DNA from: Qipengyuania soli
GTDB taxonomy: Bacteria > Pseudomonadota > Alphaproteobacteria > Sphingomonadales > Sphingomonadaceae
Assembly (NCBI RefSeq): GCF_015529805.1
Contig: NZ_CP064654.1
Span: 2,604,001 to 2,668,000 of the forward strand
Direction: 5' to 3'
DNA length: 64,000 bases
Positions within the stretch are counted from its first letter, which is position 1; the number at the start of each line of letters is the position of its first letter. A model generated the notes under the pieces. It was not told the origin of the DNA, did not search any database, and saw only the letters and a program-made list of their open reading frames with translations. The position numbers and the translations under genes are program-made. Positions 8,751 through 16,844 of the stretch are shown piece by piece.

Positions 8751-9743
8751 ATGGTGCGTAGGGCAAGGTTGTTACTGGGCCTCCTCGTGGCCGGCACGCT
8801 CGGTGCTGCGACGTGGTTGCGCAGCGACCTGCCGGCTGCTGATCCCAAGCCCGCAATCCGCTTCGCGCGCCTGATATCGACACCCGCCAAAGTTGGCCCC
8901 TTCACGCTTGAGAAGGCCTGGCAGCTGATCAATCCGAAAAAGAACTTCGGCGGCTATTCGGCGCTGGTTGCGCTGCCCGATGGTACGCTGCGCGCAGGCA
9001 GCGATGGCGGTTCGTCACTGGATTTCCAGCAGCCGGATATCGATCCCGGCAATGGACGTGTGCGCTGGATGGCAAAGGCCGAAATGGCCGACAAGCAATC
9101 GGTCGATCTCGAAGCCCTGACCAGCGATGCGGACGGACGCACGATCTGGGGGGCCTATGAGATGAGCAATTCCATCGTTCGCTTCACCACCGACATGGAG
9201 CGGCGTGGCGAAATACGTCCCGCGGCAATGGCCGACTGGGGCAGCAATTCCGGTCCCGAAGCATTTACCCGTCTTGCCGACGGACGCTTCCTCGCGATCG
9301 AGGAGCGGGAGCTGGAATGGGACGGCGCGCGCCATCGCGCAGTGCTGTTCGACGGTGACCCCGTAGCGGGCGGCAAGGCGAGGAAGCTGACCTTCGTGGG
9401 TATCGCGGGTTATCGTCCGGTGGACCTGGTGGCAGTCGGGGGCGGGCGGGCGCTGGTGCTTTTCCGCGACCTCGTCTTCGGCCTCCCGCCGCGATTTCGC
9501 ACGGCGATCGGTATCATTGACCTGGATTCGGCGAAGGATGGCGGGGACATCCGCACCAGCGTGCTCGCCAGGTTCGACGGGCGCATTCCGCAGGACAATT
9601 ACGAGGGCATGGCCCTGACCCGGGATTCACAGGGCACGCATGTCTGGCTCATCTCGGACGACAATCTCATGCAGTACCAGCGCACGCTGCTGCTCAAACT
9701 GCGCTGGAACGAGGGCCGCGAACGGCAAAAGGCGCGCGAGTGA
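8751..9743 (+). CDS. Esterase-like activity of phytase family protein
   Basis: A 330-residue exported protein. The start at 8751 follows a strong GGGAGGA site and gives a signal peptide (RRARLLLGLLVAGTLGAATWL). The body matches the phytase-like esterase domain (PF13449): blocks such as GGYSALVALPDGTLRAGSDGG and DNYEGMAL. This family forms beta-propeller-like periplasmic proteins, and real substrates are mostly unknown. The stop codon lies in the loop of the hairpin that terminates the convergent rpmB. Confidence 0.8.
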   Translation: MVRRARLLLGLLVAGTLGAATWLRSDLPAADPKPAIRFARLISTPAKVGPFTLEKAWQLINPKKNFGGYSALVALPDGTLRAGSDGGSSLDFQQPDIDPGNGRVRWMAKAEMADKQSVDLEALTSDADGRTIWGAYEMSNSIVRFTTDMERRGEIRPAAMADWGSNSGPEAFTRLADGRFLAIEERELEWDGARHRAVLFDGDPVAGGKARKLTFVGIAGYRPVDLVAVGGGRALVLFRDLVFGLPPRFRTAIGIIDLDSAKDGGDIRTSVLARFDGRIPQDNYEGMALTRDSQGTHVWLISDDNLMQYQRTLLLKLRWNEGRERQKARE

Positions 9744-9754
9744 ACCCGCGCGCC
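9731..9754 (-). terminator. Intrinsic terminator of rpmB
   Basis: Perfect 8-bp GC stem (GGCGCGCG / CGCGCGCC) with an 8-base loop. On the minus strand the stem is followed directly by TTTT. It lies 57 bases past the rpmB stop and also covers the last codons of the convergent esterase-like gene. Confidence 0.8.
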
Positions 9755-9810
9755 CTTGCTGTTGTCCGTTGAGGAAGAGGCGCCGAAGCGCCCCAAACCT
9801 TGCAGCGTTC

Positions 9811-10098
9811 TTAGGAAGCCGCCGCAGCCTTCTTCAGCTCGCGCTTCACCTTGAGCGCGTTGGCCGAAAGCTTCTCGTCCTTGGTCTTCAGCAGCCAGTT
9901 GTCGAGGCCGCCGTTGTGCTCGACCGAACGCAGGCCCTGGGTCGAAACGCGGAACTTGAAGCTGCGGTCGAGCTTCTCGCTCAGCAGCGTGACGTTCTGC
10001 AGGTTCGGCAGGAAGACCTTCTTGGTCTTGTTGTTGGCGTGGCTCACATTGTGACCGACCTGGCGGCCCTTGCCGGTGAGTTCGCAAATGCGCGACAT
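9811..10098 (-). CDS. rpmB: 50S ribosomal protein L28
   Basis: A 95-residue ribosomal protein. It begins [11 protein letters not shown] and continues [13 protein letters not shown], typical of L28 in alphaproteobacteria; the Lys/Ala-rich tail is also usual. Start 10098 is fixed by the conserved N-terminus. It appears to be a single-gene transcript ending at the hairpin at 9731-9754. Confidence 0.97.
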   Translation of the reverse strand: MSRICELTGKGRQVGHNVSHANNKTKKVFLPNLQNVTLLSEKLDRSFKFRVSTQGLRSVEHNGGLDNWLLKTKDEKLSANALKVKRELKKAAAAS

Positions 10099-10254
10099 GA
10101 TACGTCTCTCGTTCAAATGGCTGGGCGAGTTCCCTTGGCCGCATTTTGCGGGCGCGGGGCTCATTTATCCCGGAAAGCGGCGCGCATAGCGGCGACCTCG
10201 CGAATCGTCAAGCACGTTGCGCCCCCGGATGCGAGGGGCTAGCGCGGCGCTGCG

Positions 10255-10710
10255 ATGACCGGCTGGACCCTTCCCGTACCCATGGCCCGTGCCCTGGCTC
10301 AGGCCGAGCAATCGGCGGCTGCGGGCGAAGTGCCCATCGGCGCCGTCGTCACCTGCAGGGGCGAGGTCGTTGCCGAGGCGCATAACGAGCCGCGCGCCAC
10401 GCACGATCCCACCGCCCATGCCGAAATCCTCGCGATTCGGCGAGCGGCAGAGGCGCTGGGCAGCGAGCGCCTGACCGACTGCGAGCTGTGGGTGACGCTC
10501 GAACCCTGCGCCATGTGCGCCGGGGCCATCGTGCATGCGCGCATCGCCAAGCTCTACTACGCCGCGAGCGACCCCAAGGGCGGCGCGGTCGAACACGGCG
10601 CGCGGGTGTTCGAACAGGACCAATGCCTGCACAAGCCCGAGGTCTATTCCGGCATGGGTGAGGCGCGGGCGGCGGAATTGCTGCGCGAGTTTTTCAGGGA
10701 GCGGCGGTAG
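10255..10710 (+). CDS. tadA: tRNA-specific adenosine deaminase TadA
   Basis: Deaminates A34 to inosine in tRNA-Arg(ACG). It is 151 residues. The zinc deaminase motifs are intact: HAE (catalytic Glu) in PTAHAEILAIR, and PCAMCAGAI. The C-terminal FFRERR tail is typical. It starts at the ATG at 10255, giving MTGWTLPVPMARAL. It lies about 150 bases from the divergent rpmB. Confidence 0.95.
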   Translation: MTGWTLPVPMARALAQAEQSAAAGEVPIGAVVTCRGEVVAEAHNEPRATHDPTAHAEILAIRRAAEALGSERLTDCELWVTLEPCAMCAGAIVHARIAKLYYAASDPKGGAVEHGARVFEQDQCLHKPEVYSGMGEARAAELLREFFRERR

Positions 10711-10758
10711 GCGCGGCTTATGCGCCAGCAACCCGCAGAAATTGGCGGGCAGTTGCGG

Positions 10759-11316
10759 CTAGCTGGCGATCTCGAAAATGGCAGTTGCCAATACTTGCAC
10801 CCTATCGAGCCGCTCACCTGACTTGTCCGCTCGACTGATGGTGATGGTCAGAGCCGGTTCTTCCCTGTTGCGGAAAACGGTCGTCGCAATGCCATCCTTC
10901 ACCGTCGAAGTTTCGGACTGCCACCTGTTTTCGAAGTCAGTGGAAGAAAGGACGCTCTGGACGCTTGGTTGGAGATCGACGCCGCCGCCAGTAATGTGGC
11001 ACATCGGCAGCTGATCAGAGACAACAAGGACATATCCTGCATCCGGCGAAGAGTTGATACGCCAATAGTGGTTGGCGCGCCGGAGTTGTGGCGGTGGGAA
11101 ATTCACCTCTTCTACTCGGTCGACAAGACCCATCTGCGCTCCAAGGCCCACAGCCTCGACGAAAAGGCCGGTTCCATCTGCCCAGCTCGCAGGATTCAGC
11201 AGCCATTCTTCGCAACCGCGCAGCGCGCCGTCGAACCCTCTCTCGAGGTTGGCATCGGCATATATTGGTGACGACACAGATGCGCAGACCAAGGCGGCGG
11301 GGAGCAAATATCGCAT
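10759..11316 (-). CDS. Secreted protein of unknown function
   Basis: A 185-residue protein with a clear signal peptide when started at 11316 (MRYLLPAALVCASVSSPIYADA). The mature part has two cysteines (around 35 and 105) that could form a disulfide, a GLFVEAVGLGAQMGLVDRV segment and a C-terminal beta-rich region. I do not recognise a family. The DNA is visibly more AT-rich than its neighbours, which suggests recent acquisition or relaxed selection. It sits between tadA and the RNase T2 gene with no obvious operon partner. Confidence 0.6.
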   Translation of the reverse strand: MRYLLPAALVCASVSSPIYADANLERGFDGALRGCEEWLLNPASWADGTGLFVEAVGLGAQMGLVDRVEEVNFPPPQLRRANHYWRINSSPDAGYVLVVSDQLPMCHITGGGVDLQPSVQSVLSSTDFENRWQSETSTVKDGIATTVFRNREEPALTITISRADKSGERLDRVQVLATAIFEIAS

Positions 11317-11378
11317 TCCGAGACATTTACATGTGAAACCAGCAGTTTTCCACCCGATCGCTGCCAATCAATTCGCTA

Positions 11379-12134
11379 TTACAACCCTCGCCAGATTTTC
11401 ACCGATGCCTTATCGCGCGCGCCGAGCCGACCCCTCTCGCACGCCTTCGGCATGAAGCGCTTGTCATAACAGAGGCGCAATTCCTCCAGCCAGCCGCGCG
11501 AGTTGAGCTTCACGCCCACTGCCGAGGCCTTCCAGCCCGGGTTGGCGTCGACGAAGCGGGTGCGGATAGTCCCTGCGGTCAGGCCTTCCTCGCGGCTGAT
11601 GCGGTCGAAATCGGGCATGGCGAGGCCGTCCCACAATATGCGGGTGACCTTGAAGTAGGTCGCCGGGCGACGCGCCATGCAGCTTCCGTGTTTGGCCCAT
11701 TGCCGCGCAAGCAGGGCCGCCGAGGGCGACAGGCACATGTTCGGCTTGAGGTCTTGCGGGCGCGGCTGGGTCCCGGCGGCGCACCATTGGGGCCAGCTGC
11801 GCGAGCCTTCCGGCCACAGGCCGTGGACGACCATGCCGAAGCTGCCGCTGCGCCCCGAGCATTGCTGGCGATCGGCAGCGCGGGTCTCGCGTCCGCGGCA
11901 GTATTCCGGGCTCCAGCTCAGCGACAGCGTGTAGCCGGTGACCGCGCTGCGCCGTGGCGGCCCGTCCGGCGTGACCTTCGGCACCGCCAGCGTTCCCGGA
12001 ATGCGGCACTGGTAGGCCTGTGCCAGCGCCGTCGCGGGTTGCAGCGCCAGCAGCGCTACGGCTGCCGACGGCAGGCCGCGCAACAGCTTCCCGATGTTAG
12101 GCGCCCCGCTTCTCGGCGAACCATGCCTTCGCAT
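11379..12134 (-). CDS. Secreted ribonuclease T2 family protein
   Basis: RNase T2 enzymes cleave RNA through 2',3'-cyclic phosphate intermediates in the periplasm or outside the cell. The two catalytic segments are present: HGLWPEG (CAS1) and WAKHGSC (CAS2, with Ser where Thr is usual). Paired cysteines suit an exported protein. A signal segment (SAAVALLALQPATALAQA) precedes AYQCRIP. The ATG at 12134 would overlap the upstream membrane-protein gene by 38 bases. A TTG at 12083 preceded by GGGAAG gives a cleaner signal peptide and no overlap, so the true start is uncertain. Confidence 0.85.
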   Translation of the reverse strand: MRRHGSPRSGAPNIGKLLRGLPSAAVALLALQPATALAQAYQCRIPGTLAVPKVTPDGPPRRSAVTGYTLSLSWSPEYCRGRETRAADRQQCSGRSGSFGMVVHGLWPEGSRSWPQWCAAGTQPRPQDLKPNMCLSPSAALLARQWAKHGSCMARRPATYFKVTRILWDGLAMPDFDRISREEGLTAGTIRTRFVDANPGWKASAVGVKLNSRGWLEELRLCYDKRFMPKACERGRLGARDKASVKIWRGL

Positions 12135-12513
12135 CGGGCCGGAACAGGAAATAGATCGCCGCCACGGTCATCACCGTGCTGACAAGCCCCGAGATGATCG
12201 ACAGATCCATCCGGGAATCGAACGAGACGATGTAGGACACCACGCTCCAGCCGGTGAACAGGGCGATGATCCACTTCACCATCTCGATCCTGAGGACCGA
12301 GACGAGGAACCACAGCGCCAGGCTGATGACGACGCCGAAAAGCAGCGAGACGACGATCACCCCGCCGCCCATCGTGGCTTCGAGGCCCTGTGCGGCCATC
12401 TCCGCATTCGCGGCATCGACGATATTTCCGTAATTGAGCGCGACCCCGACCAGCCCCACGGCCACCGAGCCGAGATAGAGCATGTCGAACTTCTTCACCG
12501 ATGCGGGCTTCAT
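12097..12513 (-). CDS. Small four-helix membrane protein, unknown function
   Basis: A 138-residue integral membrane protein with about four hydrophobic segments: LYLGSVAVGLVGVAL, GVIVVSLLFGVVISLALWFLV, WIIALFTGWSVVSYIV and LVSTVMTVAAIYFLF. It ends in a short basic tail. Similar unnamed four-helix proteins are common in sphingomonads. The start at 12513 (MKPASVKKFD) is preferred over the ATG 12 bases upstream, but both are possible. Confidence 0.7.
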   Translation of the reverse strand: MKPASVKKFDMLYLGSVAVGLVGVALNYGNIVDAANAEMAAQGLEATMGGGVIVVSLLFGVVISLALWFLVSVLRIEMVKWIIALFTGWSVVSYIVSFDSRMDLSIISGLVSTVMTVAAIYFLFRPDAKAWFAEKRGA

Positions 12514-12553
12514 GCAACCTCCCAAGTTCGTTCTCGCGGCAAATGCCGCAAAG

Positions 12554-13414
12554 CTAGAGCGGGGTAAAGTCGAGACCGATGTCTGCTGCGGGCGCGCTTT
12601 GCGTCAGGCGCCCGACGGAGACGAAATCGACGCCCGTCGCGGCCTTGGCCTTGATCGTCTGGAGGTTGATTCCGCCGCTCGCCTCGGTCGGAACGCGGCC
12701 CGCCACCAACGCCACCGCCTCGCGCAGCGTCGCGGGGTCCATGTTGTCAAGCAGGAGCCGTGTCGCACCCGCGGCCAGCGCCGGTTCGATCTGGTCGATC
12801 CGGTCGACCTCGCAGATGATGTCCTTCACTCCCGCCGCGACCGCGCGTCGCACCGCCTCGCCCACCGATCCGGCGACAAGGACGTGGTTGTCCTTGATCA
12901 TCGCCGCATCCCACAGGCCCATGCGATGGTTCGCACCGCCACCCATGCGCACGGCGTATTTTTCCAGATGCCTGAGACCCGGGATGGTCTTGCGCGTGTC
13001 GAGCAGGGTGCAATCGGGATTGTCCATCGCCCGCACATACTCGGCGACCATGGTAGCGATGCCGGAGAGGTGCTGGACGGTATTTAGCGCGCTGCGCTCG
13101 GCCGTAAGCATGGCCCGCGCATTGCCTTCCAGCCGCATCAGGTCGGTGCCGGCCGGGACGCTTGCACCCTCGTCCACGAGGATGTCGATTGTCATGTCCG
13201 GATCGAGTGCGCGAAGGAACGCCTCTGCTACAGGAAGCCCCGCAACCTCTATGGCATCACGAGTGTCCATTACACCGGAGAAGCGCGCATCGGCGGGGAT
13301 GACGCTCTCGCTGGTGACGTCGATCCCGCCGCCCGGAAGCCCCTCGCCGAGGTCCTCCGCCAGCGTATCGCGCACGAAGCGGTCGAGGTCGAAGCCTTCG
13401 AGAGTGAATGCCAT
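12554..13414 (-). CDS. nadC: Nicotinate-nucleotide pyrophosphorylase NadC
   Basis: Quinolinate phosphoribosyltransferase of NAD synthesis, converting quinolinate and PRPP to nicotinate mononucleotide. It is 286 residues, full length. Family blocks visible: LAEDLGEG near the N-terminus, DTRKTIPGLRHLEKYAV with the substrate-binding RKT, GGGANHRMGLWDAAMIKDNH, and EASGGINL near the end. Its ATG overlaps the stop of the upstream response-regulator gene (TGATG), so the three genes from 15443 down are probably cotranscribed. Confidence 0.95.
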   Translation of the reverse strand: MAFTLEGFDLDRFVRDTLAEDLGEGLPGGGIDVTSESVIPADARFSGVMDTRDAIEVAGLPVAEAFLRALDPDMTIDILVDEGASVPAGTDLMRLEGNARAMLTAERSALNTVQHLSGIATMVAEYVRAMDNPDCTLLDTRKTIPGLRHLEKYAVRMGGGANHRMGLWDAAMIKDNHVLVAGSVGEAVRRAVAAGVKDIICEVDRIDQIEPALAAGATRLLLDNMDPATLREAVALVAGRVPTEASGGINLQTIKAKAATGVDFVSVGRLTQSAPAADIGLDFTPL

Positions 13415-14214
13415 CAGTGGACGAAACGGGCCACGACGTCGCGGTACGAGCGGCTGACCTTCACCTCGGCGCCGCTATCCAGCACCAGGAAGCATTCGCC
13501 ATTGGTGTGCGGCTTGACCTGCCGGACCTGGTCAAGATTGACGATGGTCGAACGGTGGACGCGCTGGAACTTGCGCGGGTCGAGGCGACGCTCGAGGTCC
13601 TTCATCGTTTCGCGCAGGATCAGCGAATTGTCGCCGGTGTAGATGCACATGTAGTCGCCGGCGGCTTCGATATGCTCGATCGTGCCAACCTCGACCCGGA
13701 AGATCTGGCCGCGGTCCTTGACGTTGATCAGCTTCTCGTAACGGCTTGCGGCCTCGGCATCGTCATCGGTCGAGAATTCCTCGGCGGCCTCGGGCGCGAC
13801 TTCGGACAGCACGCTCTTCAGCTTCTCGGCTTCTTCGGTCGATTTCTTCTCGGCAAGGCGCTGGCGCACGCGCTCGATGGTGTCAGCGAGCTTGTCCTCG
13901 TCGACCGGCTTCATCAGGTAGTTGACCGCATTCGCTTCGAACGCACGGATCGCGTGTTCCTGGAAAGCGGTTACGAAGACGAACAGCGGCGGCTCGATTT
14001 CCATTACCCCTTGCACGACCGAAAAGCCGTCAAAGCCGGGCATCTGGATGTCGAGGAAGACGAGGTCGGGTTTCAGTGTCTTGATCGCGCGGATCGCCTC
14101 GCGCCCGTTCTGGCAGGTTTCGATGATCTCGACGTCCTCGAAGGGTTCGAGGCGGAGCTGGAGACCCTGGATGGCGAGCTTCTCGTCGTCGACGAGGATG
14201 GTGCGAATAGTCAT
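13414..14214 (-). CDS. LytTR-family response regulator
   Basis: A 266-residue regulator. The receiver domain (residues 1-120) has the acidic pair DDE near residue 9, phosphoacceptor Asp55 in LVFLDIQMPG and the conserved Lys in MKPVDEDKL. An acidic linker (about 125-165) follows, then a C-terminal LytTR DNA-binding domain (about 165-266) with FRVEVGTIEHIEAAGDYM and VHRSTIVNLDQV. LytTR proteins bind direct repeats upstream of target genes. Its ATG overlaps the sensor kinase stop (ATGA), which makes the two a cognate pair. Confidence 0.93.
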   Translation of the reverse strand: MTIRTILVDDEKLAIQGLQLRLEPFEDVEIIETCQNGREAIRAIKTLKPDLVFLDIQMPGFDGFSVVQGVMEIEPPLFVFVTAFQEHAIRAFEANAVNYLMKPVDEDKLADTIERVRQRLAEKKSTEEAEKLKSVLSEVAPEAAEEFSTDDDAEAASRYEKLINVKDRGQIFRVEVGTIEHIEAAGDYMCIYTGDNSLILRETMKDLERRLDPRKFQRVHRSTIVNLDQVRQVKPHTNGECFLVLDSGAEVKVSRSYRDVVARFVH

Positions 14215-15443
14215 GATGCCTGTGGTGCTTTCCGGGGAGGTTGCAGCGGAATAACGGGCGAGGCGCCCGCTTGTTTCTGGGAGGCTGCGATTTGAGCGCC
14301 GCTATCTGGCGCTGCGGTGAACGGAGCGGGCGCTTCGTCGCTCTCATAGGGCAGTTCGATGAGAACCGAGAAGCCGCCGCTCTCGGGCGAGCGGATTTCG
14401 AACCGGTGCTCGTCGCCATAGGCCTGGGCGAGCCGGTCGCGGATATTGGCCAGGCCGACGCCGGTGGAATCGCGCCGGGCGTTCGTCGGCCGCACTGCAG
14501 GGAGCCCCGCCTCGACACTGTTGAACGACATGCCCGGCCCGGTGTCCGCGACGGTCACGCGCAGGCGCGGGCCGACGACCTGTGCGACCACGCTGATTTC
14601 GGCACCCTCTTCCTGCGGGCTGACGCCGTACTTGATCGCATTCTCGACCAGCGGCTGGAGCAGCATGGACGGAAGGCAGGCCTTCGCTGCTTCGGGCTCG
14701 ATGCGGAAATCGGTGCGCAGGCGCTCCTCGAACCGCATGCGCTCGATATCGAGATAGAGCTTCAGCGTCTCGACCTCCTGCGCGACCGTGACCTTGCCGC
14801 CGGGCTGAGTGACGAGGGTATGCCGCAGGAAGCTGGACAGTCGCGTCAGCATCGCATTCGCAGTCTCGGTCTGCTTGAGCAGGACCAAAGTGCTGATCGA
14901 ATTGAGCGTGTTGAACAGGAAATGCGGGTTGAGCTGGTAACGCAGCATGGCGAGCTGCGCACTGGTTGCCTGCGCCTCCAGTCGTTCCAGCCGGTCGGCC
15001 TGTTCCTCGACCTGGAGGAAGAAATTGATTGCGTAATAGAGCGCCGACCACGCGCCCAGCAGGGTCAGGTCGATAAAGTAGATGCCGACGAACAGGCTGG
15101 CAAAGCTGCCCGAAGTCGCGCCCCCGGCAAGTTCGAGCACCCAGCTGTCGATGAAGGCATAGAGCCCGGTCGCGACCATCAGCACGACCGCCGTCGCGCC
15201 CCATGTGATCAGCGGGCGCTGCTTGATCAGCTGAGAGTAGATCACCGCCAGGATGAGGCTGACCGAAAAGCCGGTGATCGTGGCGATGAGGATGATGACC
15301 AGGCGGTCGGTCGGCTGGCCATTGGCAAGCGACGACATTGCGCGCAGCATCGCGGTCCCGCCCCAGCCGGCCAGCTGGAGGTTCCAGAACGCCTGGTTCT
15401 TGTTGGCAAAGAACGGCGTCGGTCGAATGGGCAGCACTGCCAT
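14211..15443 (-). CDS. LytS/YehU-type sensor histidine kinase
   Basis: A 410-residue membrane kinase. The N-terminal half has about four transmembrane segments (roughly residues 48-70, 80-98, 110-130, 130-145). A short coiled coil (EEQADRLERLEAQ) leads into the His_kinase domain (PF06580) with phosphoacceptor His174 in LNPHFLFNTLNS. The HATPase domain follows with LVENAIKYG and DTGPGM. No extracytoplasmic sensor domain is apparent. Start 15443 begins MAVLPIRPTP. It partners the LytTR regulator downstream. Confidence 0.93.
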   Translation of the reverse strand: MAVLPIRPTPFFANKNQAFWNLQLAGWGGTAMLRAMSSLANGQPTDRLVIILIATITGFSVSLILAVIYSQLIKQRPLITWGATAVVLMVATGLYAFIDSWVLELAGGATSGSFASLFVGIYFIDLTLLGAWSALYYAINFFLQVEEQADRLERLEAQATSAQLAMLRYQLNPHFLFNTLNSISTLVLLKQTETANAMLTRLSSFLRHTLVTQPGGKVTVAQEVETLKLYLDIERMRFEERLRTDFRIEPEAAKACLPSMLLQPLVENAIKYGVSPQEEGAEISVVAQVVGPRLRVTVADTGPGMSFNSVEAGLPAVRPTNARRDSTGVGLANIRDRLAQAYGDEHRFEIRSPESGGFSVLIELPYESDEAPAPFTAAPDSGAQIAASQKQAGASPVIPLQPPRKAPQAS

Positions 15444-15524
15444 TGCCGCCCCCTCTAGCCCAATTGCGACGAATTGCACCAGTCGCTACACTCACCCATG
15501 CTGACGAAGCGAGGGAGAGACGCG

Positions 15525-16136
15525 ATGGGCGTGCACGAAACGATCGACCACGAGAACCGCGAACGGGCAAAGTTCCGTGAGATGAAGCAAGGCACGGCCG
15601 AGGATTGGGCGATCATCGGCGGGGAATATCGCGCCTTTGCCAAGGGCCTGCCCGACCGCGTGCTCGACCATCTCAAGCTGCTCGACGGTGATTTCGGCGG
15701 CTTCCCCGTCGACCGGCTGGAGCATTCGCTGCAGACCGCGACTCGCGCGCATCGCGACGGGCGGGACGAACAGTATGTCGTGATGGCGCTGTTGCACGAC
15801 ATCGGCGACACGCTCGGCAGCTACAACCATCCCGAAGTCGCGGCCTCGATCATCAAGCCCTTCGTTTCCGAAGAAGTCCACTGGATCTGCCAGAACCACG
15901 GGGCCTTCCAGGGCTATTACTACTTCCACTTCCTCGGCATGGACCAGAACGCGCGCGACAAGTTCATGGGGCACCCGCATTACGAGGCGTGCCGCGAGTT
16001 CTGCGAGAAGTACGACCAGTCGGCCTTCGATCCGGACTACGACAGCGAGCCGCTCGAATTCTTCGAGCCGATGGTGCGCCGCGTGATGGAGAAGCCGCTC
16101 GCTTCGATGTACGCTAAGGCTATCGCCGAAGAGTAA
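15525..16136 (+). CDS. HD-domain protein, possible diiron oxygenase relative
   Basis: A 203-residue HD-superfamily protein. The start at 15525 is fixed by GAGGGAGAGA just upstream. The metal-ligand pattern is EHSLQ (His67), LLHDIGD (His91-Asp92), NHPE (His102), NHGAF (His125) and a late Asp in EKYDQS (Asp163). This six-ligand layout, with extra histidines after HD, resembles the PhnZ/TmpB/MIOX mixed-valent diiron oxygenases more than phosphohydrolases. The order is seen; the function is inferred. No phosphonate genes lie nearby. Confidence 0.8.
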   Translation: MGVHETIDHENRERAKFREMKQGTAEDWAIIGGEYRAFAKGLPDRVLDHLKLLDGDFGGFPVDRLEHSLQTATRAHRDGRDEQYVVMALLHDIGDTLGSYNHPEVAASIIKPFVSEEVHWICQNHGAFQGYYYFHFLGMDQNARDKFMGHPHYEACREFCEKYDQSAFDPDYDSEPLEFFEPMVRRVMEKPLASMYAKAIAEE

Positions 16137-16139
16137 GCC

Positions 16140-16826
16140 TCAGATCTTGATGTCGAGCGCCTCGGCGAGGCGCGATGTCGGTACGAGCCCTTCGACCACT
16201 TCGCCACCGGCGATCCAGCTCGGCGTCCCGGTGAAGCCCAGCGTCCGGGCAAGGGCCATGTTGCGCTCGAGCTCCGCGGTCACCTCTTCCGACGTGGCGT
16301 AGGCGCTTGCGGCCTCCAGATCGACACCGGCGATCCTGGCTGCCTGCTCGATGGTCGTTGCGTTGGGCGGGCCGAGCTTGAACATCTCGTGATAGAAAGA
16401 GGCATACTTGCCCTGCTTGGCCGCGGCGAGGCCGATGCGCGCCCACGTCTCGCTGCCTTCGAAGATCGGCCATTCGCGAATCACGACCTTCAATTCGGGG
16501 TCTGCGGCAATCAGGCGATCGACCTGCGCCACGCTCTGGCGGCAATAGGTGCAGGCGAAGTCGGTGAATTTCACAAGGATCTTCGACCCGTTCGGATTGC
16601 CCAGCACCGCGCCGGGGAAGACGTCGTCGACCGCATCCTTAACCTCGGCCAGCCGCTCCTGCGACTGTCCCTGCTGGTAAGCCTGTGCCATTTCGGGAAG
16701 GATTTCGGGATTGGCGACGAGATAGTCGCGCACCTGCCCATTACCGAGGCCGGAAATGGACCAGATACCTGCCCCGGCAAAGCCGAAAACCAGCGCGATG
16801 ATTGCGGTGACGATGTAGTTTCTCAT
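16140..16826 (-). CDS. DsbA-like thiol:disulfide oxidoreductase
   Basis: A 228-residue exported thioredoxin-fold protein. The N-terminal segment (YIVTAIIALVFGFAGAGIW) is a signal anchor or cleavable signal. A helical region, residues 35-75, precedes the DsbA domain, which opens with KILVKFTDFACTYC. The active-site pair is CTYC at 92-95. FTGTPSWIAGG includes the cis-Pro loop (TP). It resembles the Com1/BdbD/ScsC-like group. It is 18 bases downstream of the M48 protease gene, so both may act in envelope protein quality control. Confidence 0.88.
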   Translation of the reverse strand: MRNYIVTAIIALVFGFAGAGIWSISGLGNGQVRDYLVANPEILPEMAQAYQQGQSQERLAEVKDAVDDVFPGAVLGNPNGSKILVKFTDFACTYCRQSVAQVDRLIAADPELKVVIREWPIFEGSETWARIGLAAAKQGKYASFYHEMFKLGPPNATTIEQAARIAGVDLEAASAYATSEEVTAELERNMALARTLGFTGTPSWIAGGEVVEGLVPTSRLAEALDIKI

Positions 16827-16844
16827 GCCCCCTCCTATGCGGCC

